This document shows, one piece after another, positions 15,119 to 24,243 of a stretch of DNA of 42,104 bases; the first letter of the stretch is position 1; each line of letters opens with the position of its first letter. The stretch is taken from contig JARLIQ010000049.1 of assembly GCA_031291645.1 (NCBI GenBank), positions 1-42,104 on the forward strand, given 5' to 3'. Both the position numbers and the translations under genes were made by a program. The notes under the pieces were generated by a model. That model was not told the origin of the DNA and ran no database searches. It saw nothing but the letters and a program-made list of their open reading frames with translations. This stretch comes from Caulobacteraceae bacterium (GTDB lineage Bacteria > Pseudomonadota > Alphaproteobacteria > Caulobacterales > Caulobacteraceae).

Positions 15119-15195
15119 TGGCGCACTCGACAGGATTCGAACCTGTGACCTCAGCCTTCGGAGGGCTGCGCTCTATCCAGCTGAGCTACGAGTGC
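15119..15195 (-). tRNA. tRNA-Arg (anticodon CCG)
   Basis: A 77-base tRNA with encoded CCA. The acceptor stem GCACTCG pairs with CGAGTGC, the D-arm is AGCTCAGCTGGATAGAGC, the anticodon stem CAGCC/GGCTG encloses loop CTCCGAA (anticodon CCG, reads CGG), and the T-arm is CAGGTTCGAATCCTG. All stems are intact. It stands alone at the right border of the mobile-DNA region. Confidence 0.97.
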
Positions 15196-15276
15196 GGATC
15201 GCGGGAGCGGGTCCGGCGCGGGGCCGGATAACTAGCGGAAAGGGCGGGCCTGCGCAATCGCGGGGGCGGGCGGCGA

Positions 15277-16236
15277 TCAGTCGTCGCGGGTGGGGTCCTT
15301 GCCGCCTTCGTAGGTCAGGGCGAGGAAGACGTCCTCCAGGTCCGGGTCCTCGGTCGAGAGGTCCTTGATCGCCACGCCGGCCTCGCGCACGGCGGCCAGC
15401 ACCGCCTCGACCCCGGCCTCGCCGGTCTTGAAGGTGACGGCGAGCTGGCCGTCGGGGCGAATCTTCCCCTCGAAGCGGCCGAGGGCGGGGACTTCGGTCA
15501 GGGGCGACTGGGGCGTCACCACCACGGTGCGGGTGTCCAGCCGGCGCAGCAGCTGGCCGGTGGGCTCGCAGGCCACCACCTCGCCGCGGTTGACGATGGC
15601 GATGGTGTCGCAGAGTTCCTGCGCCTCCTCCAGGTAGTGGGTGGTCAGGACCACGGTCACGCCCTTGTGGTTCAGGCCGACGACGTAGTTCCACAGCTGG
15701 CGGCGCAGCTCGACGTCGACGCCCGCGGTGGGCTCGTCCAGGATCAGCACCGGCGGGCTGTGGACCATGGCCTTGGCCACCATCAGCCGGCGCTTCATGC
15801 CGCCGGACAGCTGGCGCACATAGGCGTCGGCCTTGTCGCCCAGGCCCAGCGCGCCCAGGATCTCCATGGTGTGGCGCTCGCGCGCGGGCACGCCGTAGAG
15901 GCCGGCCTGCACCTCCATCGATTCGCGCGGGGTGAAGAAGACGTCGGCGGCGATCTCCTGGGCCACCACGCCGATGCAGGCGCGCGCGTCGCGCGGCCGC
16001 TGGTCGATGTCGCGGCCCCAGATCCGGACCGTGCCCGAGGTCTTACGGACCAGGCCGGCCAGGATGTTGATGAAGGTCGACTTGCCCGCCCCGTTCGGCC
16101 CCAAGAGGCCGAAGATCGAGCCGCGGGGCACCTTCAGGTCGACGCCGTTCAGCGCGGTCTTGGCCGGGGTGGTCCGGGTCGCGGCGTAGGTCTTGTAAAG
16201 GCCGCTGGCCTCGATCGCGTAGTCGGGCAGGTCCAT
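15277..16236 (-). CDS. ABC-2 type transporter ATP-binding protein
   Basis: 319-residue ATPase subunit of a drug/polysaccharide-type ABC-2 exporter. Motifs in order: Walker A GPNGAGKST, Q-loop VVAQEI, signature LSGGMKRRL, Walker B LILDEPTAGVD, and switch histidine TTHYLEEA. A C-terminal regulatory extension (about residues 230-315) follows, as is typical for this class. The family normally has its permease gene directly downstream in the same operon. Here the next feature downstream is tRNA-Arg and then the mobile-element scar, so the permease is elsewhere or was lost. ATG 16236 begins MDLPDYAIEASGLYKTY, normal for the family. The transported substrate is unknown. Confidence 0.92.
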   Translation of the reverse strand: MDLPDYAIEASGLYKTYAATRTTPAKTALNGVDLKVPRGSIFGLLGPNGAGKSTFINILAGLVRKTSGTVRIWGRDIDQRPRDARACIGVVAQEIAADVFFTPRESMEVQAGLYGVPARERHTMEILGALGLGDKADAYVRQLSGGMKRRLMVAKAMVHSPPVLILDEPTAGVDVELRRQLWNYVVGLNHKGVTVVLTTHYLEEAQELCDTIAIVNRGEVVACEPTGQLLRRLDTRTVVVTPQSPLTEVPALGRFEGKIRPDGQLAVTFKTGEAGVEAVLAAVREAGVAIKDLSTEDPDLEDVFLALTYEGGKDPTRDD

Positions 16237-16388
16237 GGATATCCGCTAAGCTGGAAACAGACGCCCTATGTAGGGGCGCCGGGGCCGCGCGCCTAGCGGC
16301 TGGACGCCAGGGCCGGGCGCCCGCCGAATTGACGTCGCCCGGCGCGCCGCCTAAGGACGGGCGAAGGCCCCAGATCGAGATCACCGCC

Positions 16389-16640
16389 ATGTCCACCACC
16401 GCCGAGCCGAGCCAGCCCACGGCGAGCGCGCCCGAAGTGGTCACCGTCCGCTCGCGGCGCATCGCCTGCGACGGGGTCGGCGGGGCGCTGGGCCATCCGC
16501 GCGTCTATCTGGAGATGGGCGCCGAGCCGTTCGTCGAATGCCCCTACTGCGACCGCCGCTTCGTGCTGGCCGCCGGCTCGGACGGCGGCGAGGACGAGCG
16601 CCTGGCCCCCGGCGTCTACGAGGGCGCGGGCGGGCACTAA
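16389..16640 (+). CDS. Small zinc-finger (CHCC-type) protein
   Basis: 83 residues with a zf-CHCC domain: IACDGVGGALGHPRVYLEMG followed by FVECPYCDRRFVL gives the Cys, His, Cys, Cys ligands. The bacterial proteins resemble the mitochondrial complex I accessory subunit NDUFS6 and are common next to unrelated genes in alphaproteobacteria; their role is not established. I took ATG 16389; an upstream TTG at 16329 would add 20 residues and is not needed for the domain. Divergent from the ABC ATPase gene and 53 bases ahead of polA. Confidence 0.85.
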   Translation: MSTTAEPSQPTASAPEVVTVRSRRIACDGVGGALGHPRVYLEMGAEPFVECPYCDRRFVLAAGSDGGEDERLAPGVYEGAGGH

Positions 16641-16693
16641 GACCGGGCAAAAAAGGCATGCCGGCGCCGCCCGGCGCGCCTATCCTGGCGTCC

Positions 16694-19501
16694 ATGACCG
16701 ACGACGCCGCCACCCTCGAAGACATCCCCCGCGCGCAGACCCAGGACGGGCCGATCACCCGGCTCTATCTGGTCGACGGCTCGGGCTACATCTTCCGCGC
16801 CTACCACGCCCTGCCGCCGCTGACCCGCAAGTCGGACGGCCTGCCGGTGGGGGCGGTGGCGGGCTTCTGCAACATGCTGTGGAAGCTGCTGGTCGACATG
16901 AAGGCCGCGCCGGACGCGCCGACCCACCTGGCGGTGATCTTCGACCACTCCGAGCAGACCTTCCGCAACCGGATCTACGCCGACTACAAGGCCCACCGCC
17001 CGCCGCCGCCCGAGGACCTGGTGCCCCAGTTCCCGCTGGTGCGCGAGGCGACGCGGGCGTTCGGCGTGCCCTGCCTGGAGCAGCCCGGCTATGAGGCCGA
17101 CGACCTGATCGCGGCCTACGCCAGGCAGGTCAGCGACGCCGGCGGGGAGGTGGTGATCGTCTCGTCGGACAAGGACCTGATGCAGCTGGTCACCGACCGG
17201 GTGTCGATGTTCGACCCGATGAAGCAGGTGCGCATCGGCCCGCCCCAGGTGTTCGAGAAGTTCGGCGTCTATCCCGACAAGGTGGTCGACCTGCAGGCCC
17301 TGACCGGCGATCCGGTGGACAACGTGCCCGGCGCGCCCGGCATCGGGGTCAAGACCGCCGCCGCCCTGATCGGCGAATACGGCGACCTGGACTCGGTGCT
17401 GGCCCGGGCGGGCGAGATCAAGCAGGAGAAGCGCCGCCAGATCCTGATCGAGCACGCCGACCAGATCCGCCTGTCGCGCGAGCTGGTGCGGCTGGACGCC
17501 CAGACCCCCCTGCCCGAGCCGGTCGAGGACCTGGGCGTGCGCGCGCCGGACCCCGAGACCCTGGCCGGCTTCCTGGAGACCATGGAGTTCCGCACCCTGG
17601 CCCGGCGGGTGGGCGAAGCCGGCGCCGCGACCGCGCCGGCCGCCGCCGCGCCGATCGACACCACCGCCTATGCCTGCGTGCGCGACGTCGAGACGCTGGA
17701 CGCCTGGATCGCCCGCGCCTACGCGGCCGGGACGGTGGCCTTCGACACCGAGACCGACGCCCTGTCCTCGTCGAACGCGGGCCTGTGCGGCGTCTCGCTG
17801 GCGGTGGCGCCGGGCGAGGCCTGCTACATCCCCGTCGGCCACGTGGAGCACGACGGGCTGCAGCTCGAAGCCTCGGCCAGCCTGGAGCAGCTGCCGCTGG
17901 AGACGGCGATCGCGCGGCTGAAGCCGCTGCTGGAAGACCCGACCGTGCTGAAGGTCGGCCAGAACGCCAAGTACGACCTGGCCGTGCTGTCGCGGTACGG
18001 GATCGCGGTGGCGCCGATCGACGACACCATGCTGATCTCCTACGTGCTGGAGGCGGGGCTGCACGGCCACGGCATGGACGAGCTGTCCAAGCTGCTGCTG
18101 GACCACGCGCCGATCAGCTTCAAGACCGTGGTCGGCAGCGGCAAGGGCGAGAAGAGCTTCAAGCACGTGCCGCTGGAGGCGGCGACCAGCTATGCGGCCG
18201 AGGACGCGGACGTCACCCTGCGCCTCTATCAGAATCTGCGCCCGCGCCTGGCGCCCGAACACCTGCTGACCGTCTACGAGACGCTGGAGCGGCCGATGCC
18301 GCCGGTGCTGGCCGACATGGAATGCGCCGGGATCAAGGTCGACCCCGACCGGCTGCGCCACCTCAGCCACGACTTTTCCATGCGCATGAGCGAGCTGGAG
18401 GCCGAGGCCACCCGGCTGGCCGGCCGGCCGTTCAACCTCGGCTCGCCCAAGCAGATCGGCGACATATTGTTCGGCGAGATGGGCCTGCCGGGGGCCAAGA
18501 AGACCGCCACCGGGGCCTGGGGCACCGACGCCGGCGTGCTGGAGGACCTGGCGGTCCAGGGCCACGCCCTGCCGCGCGTGCTGCTGGACTGGCGCCAGCT
18601 GTCGAAGCTGAAGGGCACCTACACCGACGCCCTGGCCCAGGCGATCAGCCCGCGGACGGGCCGGGTGCACACCTCCTACGCCCTGGCCTCGACCACCACC
18701 GGGCGACTGTCGTCGAACGACCCGAACCTGCAGAACATCCCGGTCCGCACCGAGGAAGGGCGCAAGATCCGCCGCGCCTTCATCGCCGAGCCGGGCTGCG
18801 TGCTGGTCAGCGCCGACTACAGCCAGATCGAGCTGCGCCTTCTGGCCCACATCGGCGACATCCCCCAGCTCAAGCGCGCCTTCCAGGAGGGGCTGGACAT
18901 CCACGCCATGACCGCCTCGGAGATGTTCGGCGTGCCGGTCGAGGGCATGCCGGCGGAGGTGCGCCGCCGGGCCAAGGCGATCAACTTCGGCATCGTCTAC
19001 GGCATCTCGGCCTTCGGCCTGGCCAACCAGCTGTCGATCCCGCAGGACGAGGCGGGGGCCTACATCAAGACCTATTTCGAGCGCTTCCCCGGCATCCGCG
19101 CCTATATGGACCGCGCCCGCGCCCTGGTGCGCGAGCAGGGGTTCGTGACCACCATCTTCGGGCGCAAGGTCAACATCCCGATGATCCGCTCCAAGTCGGT
19201 GGGCGAGCGGCAGTTCGCCGAGCGCGCGGCGATCAACGCCCCGATCCAGGGCGCGGCGGCCGACGTCATCCGCCGGGCGATGATCCGCATGCCGCACGCG
19301 CTGCAGGCCGAGGGGCTGAAGGCGCGCATGCTGCTGCAGGTGCACGACGAACTGGTGTTCGAGGCCCCCGAGGCCGAGGCCGAGGCCGTCTGCGCCCTCG
19401 CCCGCCGGGTGATGGAGCGGGCCGCCGAGCCGGCCGTGGCGCTGAGCGTGCCGCTGGTGGTCGAGGCGCGGGCCGCGGCCAACTGGGACGAGGCGCACTG
19501 A
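16694..19501 (+). CDS. polA: DNA polymerase I
   Basis: 935-residue repair and Okazaki-fragment polymerase with all three activities. The 5' nuclease domain (about 25-310) has YLVDGSGYIFRAYHAL, YEADDLIA, SSDKDLMQLV and VDNVPGAPGIGVKTA. The 3'-5' exonuclease (about 335-530) retains its metal ligands: VAFDTETDAL, GQNAKYDLAVL and SYAAEDADVTLRLY. The polymerase domain has motif A VSADYSQIELRLLAHI, motif B RRRAKAINFGIVYGISAFGL and motif C LQVHDELVFEAP. So this enzyme should proofread, unlike Taq-type forms. I chose ATG 16694 (MTDDAATLEDIP); ATG 16658 would add 12 residues and is also possible. Transcribed alone, 164 bases ahead of chvI. Confidence 0.97.
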   Translation: MTDDAATLEDIPRAQTQDGPITRLYLVDGSGYIFRAYHALPPLTRKSDGLPVGAVAGFCNMLWKLLVDMKAAPDAPTHLAVIFDHSEQTFRNRIYADYKAHRPPPPEDLVPQFPLVREATRAFGVPCLEQPGYEADDLIAAYARQVSDAGGEVVIVSSDKDLMQLVTDRVSMFDPMKQVRIGPPQVFEKFGVYPDKVVDLQALTGDPVDNVPGAPGIGVKTAAALIGEYGDLDSVLARAGEIKQEKRRQILIEHADQIRLSRELVRLDAQTPLPEPVEDLGVRAPDPETLAGFLETMEFRTLARRVGEAGAATAPAAAAPIDTTAYACVRDVETLDAWIARAYAAGTVAFDTETDALSSSNAGLCGVSLAVAPGEACYIPVGHVEHDGLQLEASASLEQLPLETAIARLKPLLEDPTVLKVGQNAKYDLAVLSRYGIAVAPIDDTMLISYVLEAGLHGHGMDELSKLLLDHAPISFKTVVGSGKGEKSFKHVPLEAATSYAAEDADVTLRLYQNLRPRLAPEHLLTVYETLERPMPPVLADMECAGIKVDPDRLRHLSHDFSMRMSELEAEATRLAGRPFNLGSPKQIGDILFGEMGLPGAKKTATGAWGTDAGVLEDLAVQGHALPRVLLDWRQLSKLKGTYTDALAQAISPRTGRVHTSYALASTTTGRLSSNDPNLQNIPVRTEEGRKIRRAFIAEPGCVLVSADYSQIELRLLAHIGDIPQLKRAFQEGLDIHAMTASEMFGVPVEGMPAEVRRRAKAINFGIVYGISAFGLANQLSIPQDEAGAYIKTYFERFPGIRAYMDRARALVREQGFVTTIFGRKVNIPMIRSKSVGERQFAERAAINAPIQGAAADVIRRAMIRMPHALQAEGLKARMLLQVHDELVFEAPEAEAEAVCALARRVMERAAEPAVALSVPLVVEARAAANWDEAH

Positions 19502-19604
19502 GGGACGGGCTGGAAGTGCGGGCCGCCGCCCTATGACGGCGACCTTCGATCATCAGGCTCAAAAGGGTGTTGAAGCCCTCCCGCCACAGTTTCGCCCCTG
19601 GAGA

Positions 19605-19633
19605 TTGCTCCATCGCCGCCGTGTCACTAGCTT
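19605..19633 (+). promoter_or_regulatory. Possible chvI promoter
   Basis: TTGCTC (19605-19610) and TAGCTT (19628-19633) are separated by 17 bases and lie about 33 bases ahead of the chvI start. This is a reasonable sigma70-like match in the only gap before the chvIG-hprK-manX-ptsH genes; it is not proven. Confidence 0.3.
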
Positions 19634-19665
19634 CAGTGCCGACAATGGCCTTTCCGGACGAATAG

Positions 19666-20370
19666 ATGGCGAAGATCACGTTGGTCGACGATGACGAGAA
19701 CATCGTCACCTCGGTTTCCCTGGCGCTCGAGAGCCTCGGCCACAAGGTCAAGAGCTACTACGACGGCGCGTCGGGCCTGGCGGCGCTGGAGAGCGATCCG
19801 CCGGACCTGGCGATCGTCGACGTCAAGATGCCGCGCATGGACGGGATGGAGCTGCTGCGCCGGCTGCGCCAGACCACCGACCTGCCGGTGATCATCCTGA
19901 CCTCCAAGGACGAGGAGATCGACGAGATCCTCGGCTTCAACCTCGGCGCCGACGACTACATCCACAAGCCGTTCAGCCAGCGGCTGCTGATCGAGCGGGT
20001 CAAGGCGGTGCTGCGCCGGGCCGGCGGCGAGCAGGAGCCCGTCAGCGCGACCGCCGCGGCCGGCTCCAAGGCGATCCGCCGAGGACGCCTCACGCTCGAC
20101 CCCGCGCGGCACGACTGCCTGTGGGACAACAAGCCGGTCAAGCTGACCGTCACCGAGTTCCTGCTGCTGCAGTCCCTGGCCCAGCGGCCGGGGTTCGTGA
20201 AGAGCCGGGACAACCTGATGGACGCGGCCTACGACGACCAGGTCTATGTCGACGACCGCACGATCGACAGCCATATCAAGCGGATGCGCCGCAAGTTCCG
20301 CCAGGTGGACCCGGAGTTCGACGCGATCGAGACCCTTTATGGCGTCGGCTACCGATACCGTGAAGCCTGA
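19666..20370 (+). CDS. chvI: Response regulator ChvI
   Basis: 234-residue OmpR-family response regulator. The receiver domain (1-125) has the acidic pocket DDDE near residue 8, phosphoacceptor D52 in [13 protein letters not shown] in LTSKDE and K102 in IHKPF. The C-terminal winged helix (about 140-232) ends [20 protein letters not shown], with GVGYRYRE, as in ChvI. Partner of ChvG, with which it overlaps by 32 bases. In alphaproteobacteria ChvIG (BatRS, ExoS/ChvI) controls envelope, acid and host-association responses. The gene sequence chvI-chvG-hprK-manX-ptsH is a strong syntenic confirmation. Confidence 0.95.
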   Translation: MAKITLVDDDENIVTSVSLALESLGHKVKSYYDGASGLAALESDPPDLAIVDVKMPRMDGMELLRRLRQTTDLPVIILTSKDEEIDEILGFNLGADDYIHKPFSQRLLIERVKAVLRRAGGEQEPVSATAAAGSKAIRRGRLTLDPARHDCLWDNKPVKLTVTEFLLLQSLAQRPGFVKSRDNLMDAAYDDQVYVDDRTIDSHIKRMRRKFRQVDPEFDAIETLYGVGYRYREA

Positions 20371-21955
20371 GGCCCAGGCGGGTCGCAAGCGCGGACACTG
20401 GCGGCCGCCCGGCTCGCGGCTGGGACGGCTGATCATCCTGCTCAACCTGCTCGGGCTGATGATCCTGATCGGCGGCGCCCTGGTGCTGAACGAGCTGCGC
20501 CGCGGCCTGATCAACGCCAAGATCGACAGCCTGACGACCCAGGGCGAGTTCATCGCCAACGTCATCGAACAGGCCGCCACCCGCGGCGACCCGGTCCCCT
20601 CGCTGGACGCCGACCGCGCCCGCGACACCCTGCAGTTCCTGTTCATCCCCAGGTCCCAGCGGGCGCGGGTGTTCGACGCCAGCGGCGCGCCGATCGCCGA
20701 CAGCTACGTCATCGCCGACCAGGTGGAATGGAAGCCGCTGCCGCCGGTGCGCCGGCCCGGCGAGCTGCAGTTCCGCTGGACCGCGCCCTGGAGCCACGCG
20801 ATGACCGCCGCCGGCCTCGCCCAGTCGCGCCGCGAGCTGCAGGGCGAGGTGCGGAGCGCGCTGAAGGGGACGGCCGTGGCCGAGCTGCGCCGCGCCCAGA
20901 ACGGCGACCGGGTGGTCTCGGTCTCGATCCCGATCCAGAACGTCCAGGCGGTGCTCGGCGTGCTGACGCTGGAGGCCGGCGACGTCGACGAGATCGTCGC
21001 GGCCCAGCGTTGGGCGCTGGCGCCCTTCATCGCCATCGCCATCCTGGTCAGCCTGGCCTCGTCCCTGCTGCTCAGCCGGCTGATCGCCCAGCCGGTGATG
21101 CGGCTGGCGCGCGCCGCCGACCGGGTGACCGCGTCCAGGGCCCGGGCCATCTCCCTGCCCGACATCGCCCAGCGCGACGACGAACTGGGCGACCTGACCC
21201 GCTCGCTGGAGACCATGACCTCGGCCCTGTCGGAGCGGATGGACGCCATCGAGGGCTTCGCCGCCGACGTGGCGCACGAGATCCGCAACCCCCTGACCTC
21301 GATCCGCTCGGCGGTCGAGACGCTGGAGCTGGTCTCCGACCCGGCGGCCAAGGAGCGGCTGACCAACATCCTCAAGCACGACGTCGGGCGGCTGGACCGG
21401 CTGATCACCGACATCTCCAACGCCTCGCGGCTGGACGCGGAGCTGTCGCGCGAGGCGCCCCGGCCGCTCGACCTGGACAAGCTGCTCAGCGACATCGCCG
21501 CCCTCTACGGCGAATCCGGCCGGCCGGGCGAGCCCGTAGTGCGGTTCACCCGCTCCGGCGGCATGGAGCCCTGCCGCGTCCAGGGGCGCGAAGGGCCGCT
21601 CAGCCAGGTGTTCCGCAACCTGATCGACAACGCCAAGTCGTTCTCGACCCTGTCGCCCGCGCCGACCCCCGAGGTGCGCGTCAGCGTGCGCCGCCAGGAC
21701 CGCCGGGTCGTCGCCTCGGTCGAGGACGACGGGCCGGGCATCCCGCCGGAGAACCTGGAGACGGTGTTCGAGCGGTTCTACACCGCCCGGCCCAAGGGGG
21801 CGGCGTTCGGCGGCCATTCGGGCCTGGGCCTGTCCATCGCCCGCCAGATCGTCGAGGCGCACGGCGGACAGATCAGGGCCGAGAACCGGCTGGGCGAGGA
21901 CGGGGCGGTGCTCGGCGCCCGCTTCACCGTCAGCCTGCCGGAGGCGCGGGGATGA
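20339..21955 (+). CDS. chvG: Sensor histidine kinase ChvG
   Basis: 538-residue inner-membrane kinase. Membrane segment 1 ([20 protein letters not shown]) precedes a periplasmic stimulus-sensing domain (about 60-225); segment 2 is [24 protein letters not shown], dimerisation/phosphoacceptor H313 ([20 protein letters not shown]) and the ATPase domain follow (N box [12 protein letters not shown]1 [19 protein letters not shown]2 [12 protein letters not shown]). The ATG at 20339 lies inside chvI; GTG 20360 is an alternative start with less overlap. The stop overlaps the hprK start as ATGA. It phosphorylates ChvI. Confidence 0.95.
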   Translation: MASATDTVKPEAQAGRKRGHWRPPGSRLGRLIILLNLLGLMILIGGALVLNELRRGLINAKIDSLTTQGEFIANVIEQAATRGDPVPSLDADRARDTLQFLFIPRSQRARVFDASGAPIADSYVIADQVEWKPLPPVRRPGELQFRWTAPWSHAMTAAGLAQSRRELQGEVRSALKGTAVAELRRAQNGDRVVSVSIPIQNVQAVLGVLTLEAGDVDEIVAAQRWALAPFIAIAILVSLASSLLLSRLIAQPVMRLARAADRVTASRARAISLPDIAQRDDELGDLTRSLETMTSALSERMDAIEGFAADVAHEIRNPLTSIRSAVETLELVSDPAAKERLTNILKHDVGRLDRLITDISNASRLDAELSREAPRPLDLDKLLSDIAALYGESGRPGEPVVRFTRSGGMEPCRVQGREGPLSQVFRNLIDNAKSFSTLSPAPTPEVRVSVRRQDRRVVASVEDDGPGIPPENLETVFERFYTARPKGAAFGGHSGLGLSIARQIVEAHGGQIRAENRLGEDGAVLGARFTVSLPEARG

Positions 21956-22443
21956 TCCTGCACGCGGGCCTCATCGCCCGGCTGGAGCCGTCCGGCTGGC
22001 GCGGCGTCCTGATCGAAGGCCCGTCGGGATCGGGCAAGAGCGACCTGGCCCTGCGGGCGATCGACGCAGGCTGGTCCCTGGTCGCCGACGACCGCACCCT
22101 GGTCTGGGCCTCGGGCGGACGGGCCTACGGCCGCGCGGCGCCGGCCCTGGACGGGCTGATCGAGGCGCGCGGCGTGGGGGTGCTGGGCGAGCGTTCGCGG
22201 TCCTTCGCCCCTATCTATCTGGTCGTGTGCTGCACGGACGCGTCGAAGGTTGAGCGGATGCCCGAATTTCAGGCGCGCACGCTCGTGGGTGTTTCGGTTC
22301 CGCGCATCGAACTCGCCCCCCGGGAGGGCTCTTCGGTGGCCAAGCTGGCCCGTGCGTTATGTCATCTTGGCCTGCGCCCGCATCCGGCGTATCAAGCCTG
22401 CCGCGCTGGCTCTCCTCGGCCGGCGACGGGAGGGGACCCGTGA
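21952..22443 (+). CDS. hprK: HPr kinase/phosphorylase, short alphaproteobacterial form
   Basis: 163 residues, corresponding only to the catalytic C-terminal half of Firmicute HprK, which is normal in alphaproteobacteria. Walker A GPSGSGKS (23-30) is followed by LALRAIDAGWSLVADDRT, ARGVGVL and the C-terminal VPRIELAPREGSSVAKLARAL. It phosphorylates a serine of HPr; the matching serine is present in the HPr encoded two genes downstream. The start overlaps chvG by 4 bases (ATGA), so translation is coupled. The C-terminal about 20 residues are arginine/proline-rich and of no recognised function. Confidence 0.93.
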   Translation: MILHAGLIARLEPSGWRGVLIEGPSGSGKSDLALRAIDAGWSLVADDRTLVWASGGRAYGRAAPALDGLIEARGVGVLGERSRSFAPIYLVVCCTDASKVERMPEFQARTLVGVSVPRIELAPREGSSVAKLARALCHLGLRPHPAYQACRAGSPRPATGGDP

Positions 22444-22453
22444 GATTTCGGGA

Positions 22454-22858
22454 ATGATAGGTCTCGTGATCGTTACGCACGGTCGCCTGGCGGAAGAGTT
22501 CGTCTTCGCGATGGAGCATGTCGTCGGCCCGCAGACCGGGGTCGCGGCGGTGTGCATCGGTCCCGAGGACGACATGGAGCAGCGGCGCAAGGACATCCTG
22601 AACGCCTGCGCCGACGTCGACGACGGCGACGGGGTGATCCTTCTGACCGACATGTTCGGCGGCACGCCGTCGAACCTCGCCATCTCGGTGATGGAGCAGA
22701 CCCACGCCGAGGTGATCGCCGGGCTGAACCTGCCGATGCTGATCAAGCTGGCCAGCATCCGCGGCCGCGAGCCGCTGACCACCTGCGTCGCCCACGCCCA
22801 GGAGGCCGGGCGCAAGTACATCTCGGTCGCGTCCTACGTCCTGGCCGGCGAGAAGTAG
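22454..22858 (+). CDS. manX: PTS EIIA component, mannose/fructose family (regulatory)
   Basis: 134-residue soluble EIIA-Man-like domain. The phosphoacceptor is H9 in IGLVIVTHGRLAEEF; VILLTDMFGGTPSNLAI is the family's second signature. There are no IIB, IIC or IID genes nearby, so it is not part of a sugar transporter but of the regulatory alphaproteobacterial PTS, receiving phosphate from HPr. It starts 10 bases after the hprK stop and ends 9 bases before ptsH. EI (ptsP) is not in the window. Confidence 0.93.
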   Translation: MIGLVIVTHGRLAEEFVFAMEHVVGPQTGVAAVCIGPEDDMEQRRKDILNACADVDDGDGVILLTDMFGGTPSNLAISVMEQTHAEVIAGLNLPMLIKLASIRGREPLTTCVAHAQEAGRKYISVASYVLAGEK

Positions 22859-22867
22859 CCCCAGGCG

Positions 22868-23140
22868 ATGAAGGCCGTCCGCACCGTCGAGATCTGCAAC
22901 GAGCGTGGCCTGCACGCCCGCGCCTCGGCCAAGTTCGTCAAGATGAGCGGCGGCTTCGACGCCGAGGTGACGGTGACCCGCGACGGCACGACGGTCGACG
23001 CCCGCTCGATCATGGGCCTGATGATGCTGGCCGCCGGCCCCGGCTGCCAGATCGAGATCGCCGCCGAAGGCCCCGAGGCCCAGGCCGCCGTCGACGCCCT
23101 GGCCGACCTGGTCGCCGCGCGCTTCGACGAAGAGAAGTAG
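22868..23140 (+). CDS. ptsH: Phosphocarrier protein HPr
   Basis: 90 residues. H16 in the GLHARAS motif accepts phosphate from EI. S47 in DARSIMGLMMLAAG is equivalent to the regulatory serine targeted by HprK. The C-terminus is the usual DALADLVAARF helix. Last gene of the chvI-to-ptsH series and followed at once by a terminator-like hairpin shared with the convergent bioB gene. In rhizobia ahcY comes next; here bioB and a CYTH-CHAD gene lie between. Confidence 0.96.
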   Translation: MKAVRTVEICNERGLHARASAKFVKMSGGFDAEVTVTRDGTTVDARSIMGLMMLAAGPGCQIEIAAEGPEAQAAVDALADLVAARFDEEK

Positions 23141-23147
23141 CAAAGAA

Positions 23148-23170
23148 CCTTCTCCCCTTGCGGGAGAAGG
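23148..23170. terminator. Bidirectional hairpin between ptsH and bioB
   Basis: CCTTCTCCC and GGGAGAAGG form a perfect 9-bp stem with loop CTTGC in the 33-base gap between the convergent stops. It belongs to the same style of hairpin as those at 30626 and 32317. Confidence 0.65.
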
Positions 23171-23173
23171 GAC

Positions 23174-24172
23174 TTATTCGGCGGCGACCGCCTGGGCGGC
23201 TGTGGCGGCCATACCCATGGGCTTGAGGCCCAGGTCGGCGAACAGCTTCTCGTCGGTGTCGCGCGCCGGGTTGGCGGTGGTCAGCAGCTTGGCGCCGACG
23301 AAGATCGAGTTGGCGCCGACCAGGAAGCACAGGGCCTGCTGCTCGCGGCTCATGTGCTCGCGGCCGGCCGCCAGCCGCACCACCGACTTGGGGCAGACCA
23401 GGCGGGCGACGGCGATGGTGCGCACGAACTCCAGCCCGTCGACGGGCTCGCTCGCGCCCAGCGGCGTGCCCTTGGTCGGCATCAGGTCGTTGATCGGCAG
23501 GCTGTCGGGATGGGCCGGCAGGGTGGCCAGCGCGTGCAGGAGGCCCGCCCGGTCGCGCCGGGTCTCGCCCATGCCGACGATGCCGCCGCAGCAGGTCGAG
23601 ATGCCGGCGTCGCGCACCGCCTCCAGCGTCTCCAGCCGGTCCTGGTAGGTGCGGGTGGTGACCACGGCGCCATAGTAGTCGGGCCCGGTGTCGAGGTTGT
23701 GGTTGTAATAGTCGAGGCCGGCGGCCTTCAGCGCCTGGGCCTGGTGCGGCTGGAGCATGCCGAGCGTGACGCAGGTCTCCAGGCCGAGGTCCTTCACCCC
23801 CTCGATCATGGCGGCCACCTTGGGCAGGTCGCGGTCCTTCAGGTCGCGCCAGGCCGCGCCCATGCAGAAGCGCTGGGCGCCGCCTTCCTTGGCCAGCCGG
23901 GCCTCGGCGATCACCGCCTCGGCGTCCATCAGCTTGGAGGCCGGCACGCCGCTCTCGAAATGCTGGGACTGGCTGCAGTAGCCGCAGTTCTCCGGACAGC
24001 CGCCGGTCTTGATCGACAGGAGCTGGGCGATCTGGACCTCGGCCGGGTCGAACCAGCGGCGGTGCACGCTCGCCGCGCGGAACACCAGTTCGGTGAACGG
24101 CAGCTCGAACAGGGCCTCGATCTCTTCCAGGGTCCAGTCGTAGCGCGGCGCGGCGGGATCGGCGGCGGGCAT
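23174..24172 (-). CDS. bioB: Biotin synthase
   Basis: 332-residue radical-SAM enzyme that inserts sulfur into dethiobiotin. The 4Fe-4S cysteines are C59, C63 and C66 ([14 protein letters not shown]). Further family blocks are [55 protein letters not shown] and [12 protein letters not shown]. The ATG at 24172 has a strong AAGGAG six bases upstream, which decides against the longer frame beginning at 24217. The rest of the biotin pathway is not adjacent. It is divergent from the CYTH-CHAD gene. Confidence 0.97.
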   Translation of the reverse strand: MPAADPAAPRYDWTLEEIEALFELPFTELVFRAASVHRRWFDPAEVQIAQLLSIKTGGCPENCGYCSQSQHFESGVPASKLMDAEAVIAEARLAKEGGAQRFCMGAAWRDLKDRDLPKVAAMIEGVKDLGLETCVTLGMLQPHQAQALKAAGLDYYNHNLDTGPDYYGAVVTTRTYQDRLETLEAVRDAGISTCCGGIVGMGETRRDRAGLLHALATLPAHPDSLPINDLMPTKGTPLGASEPVDGLEFVRTIAVARLVCPKSVVRLAAGREHMSREQQALCFLVGANSIFVGAKLLTTANPARDTDEKLFADLGLKPMGMAATAAQAVAAE

Positions 24173-24243
24173 GGTCGGCTCCTTGCAAGGACGTCTCACG
24201 TCGGCGCCGATTGCCATGAACCCGACTTTAGCGCCATCGTTTC

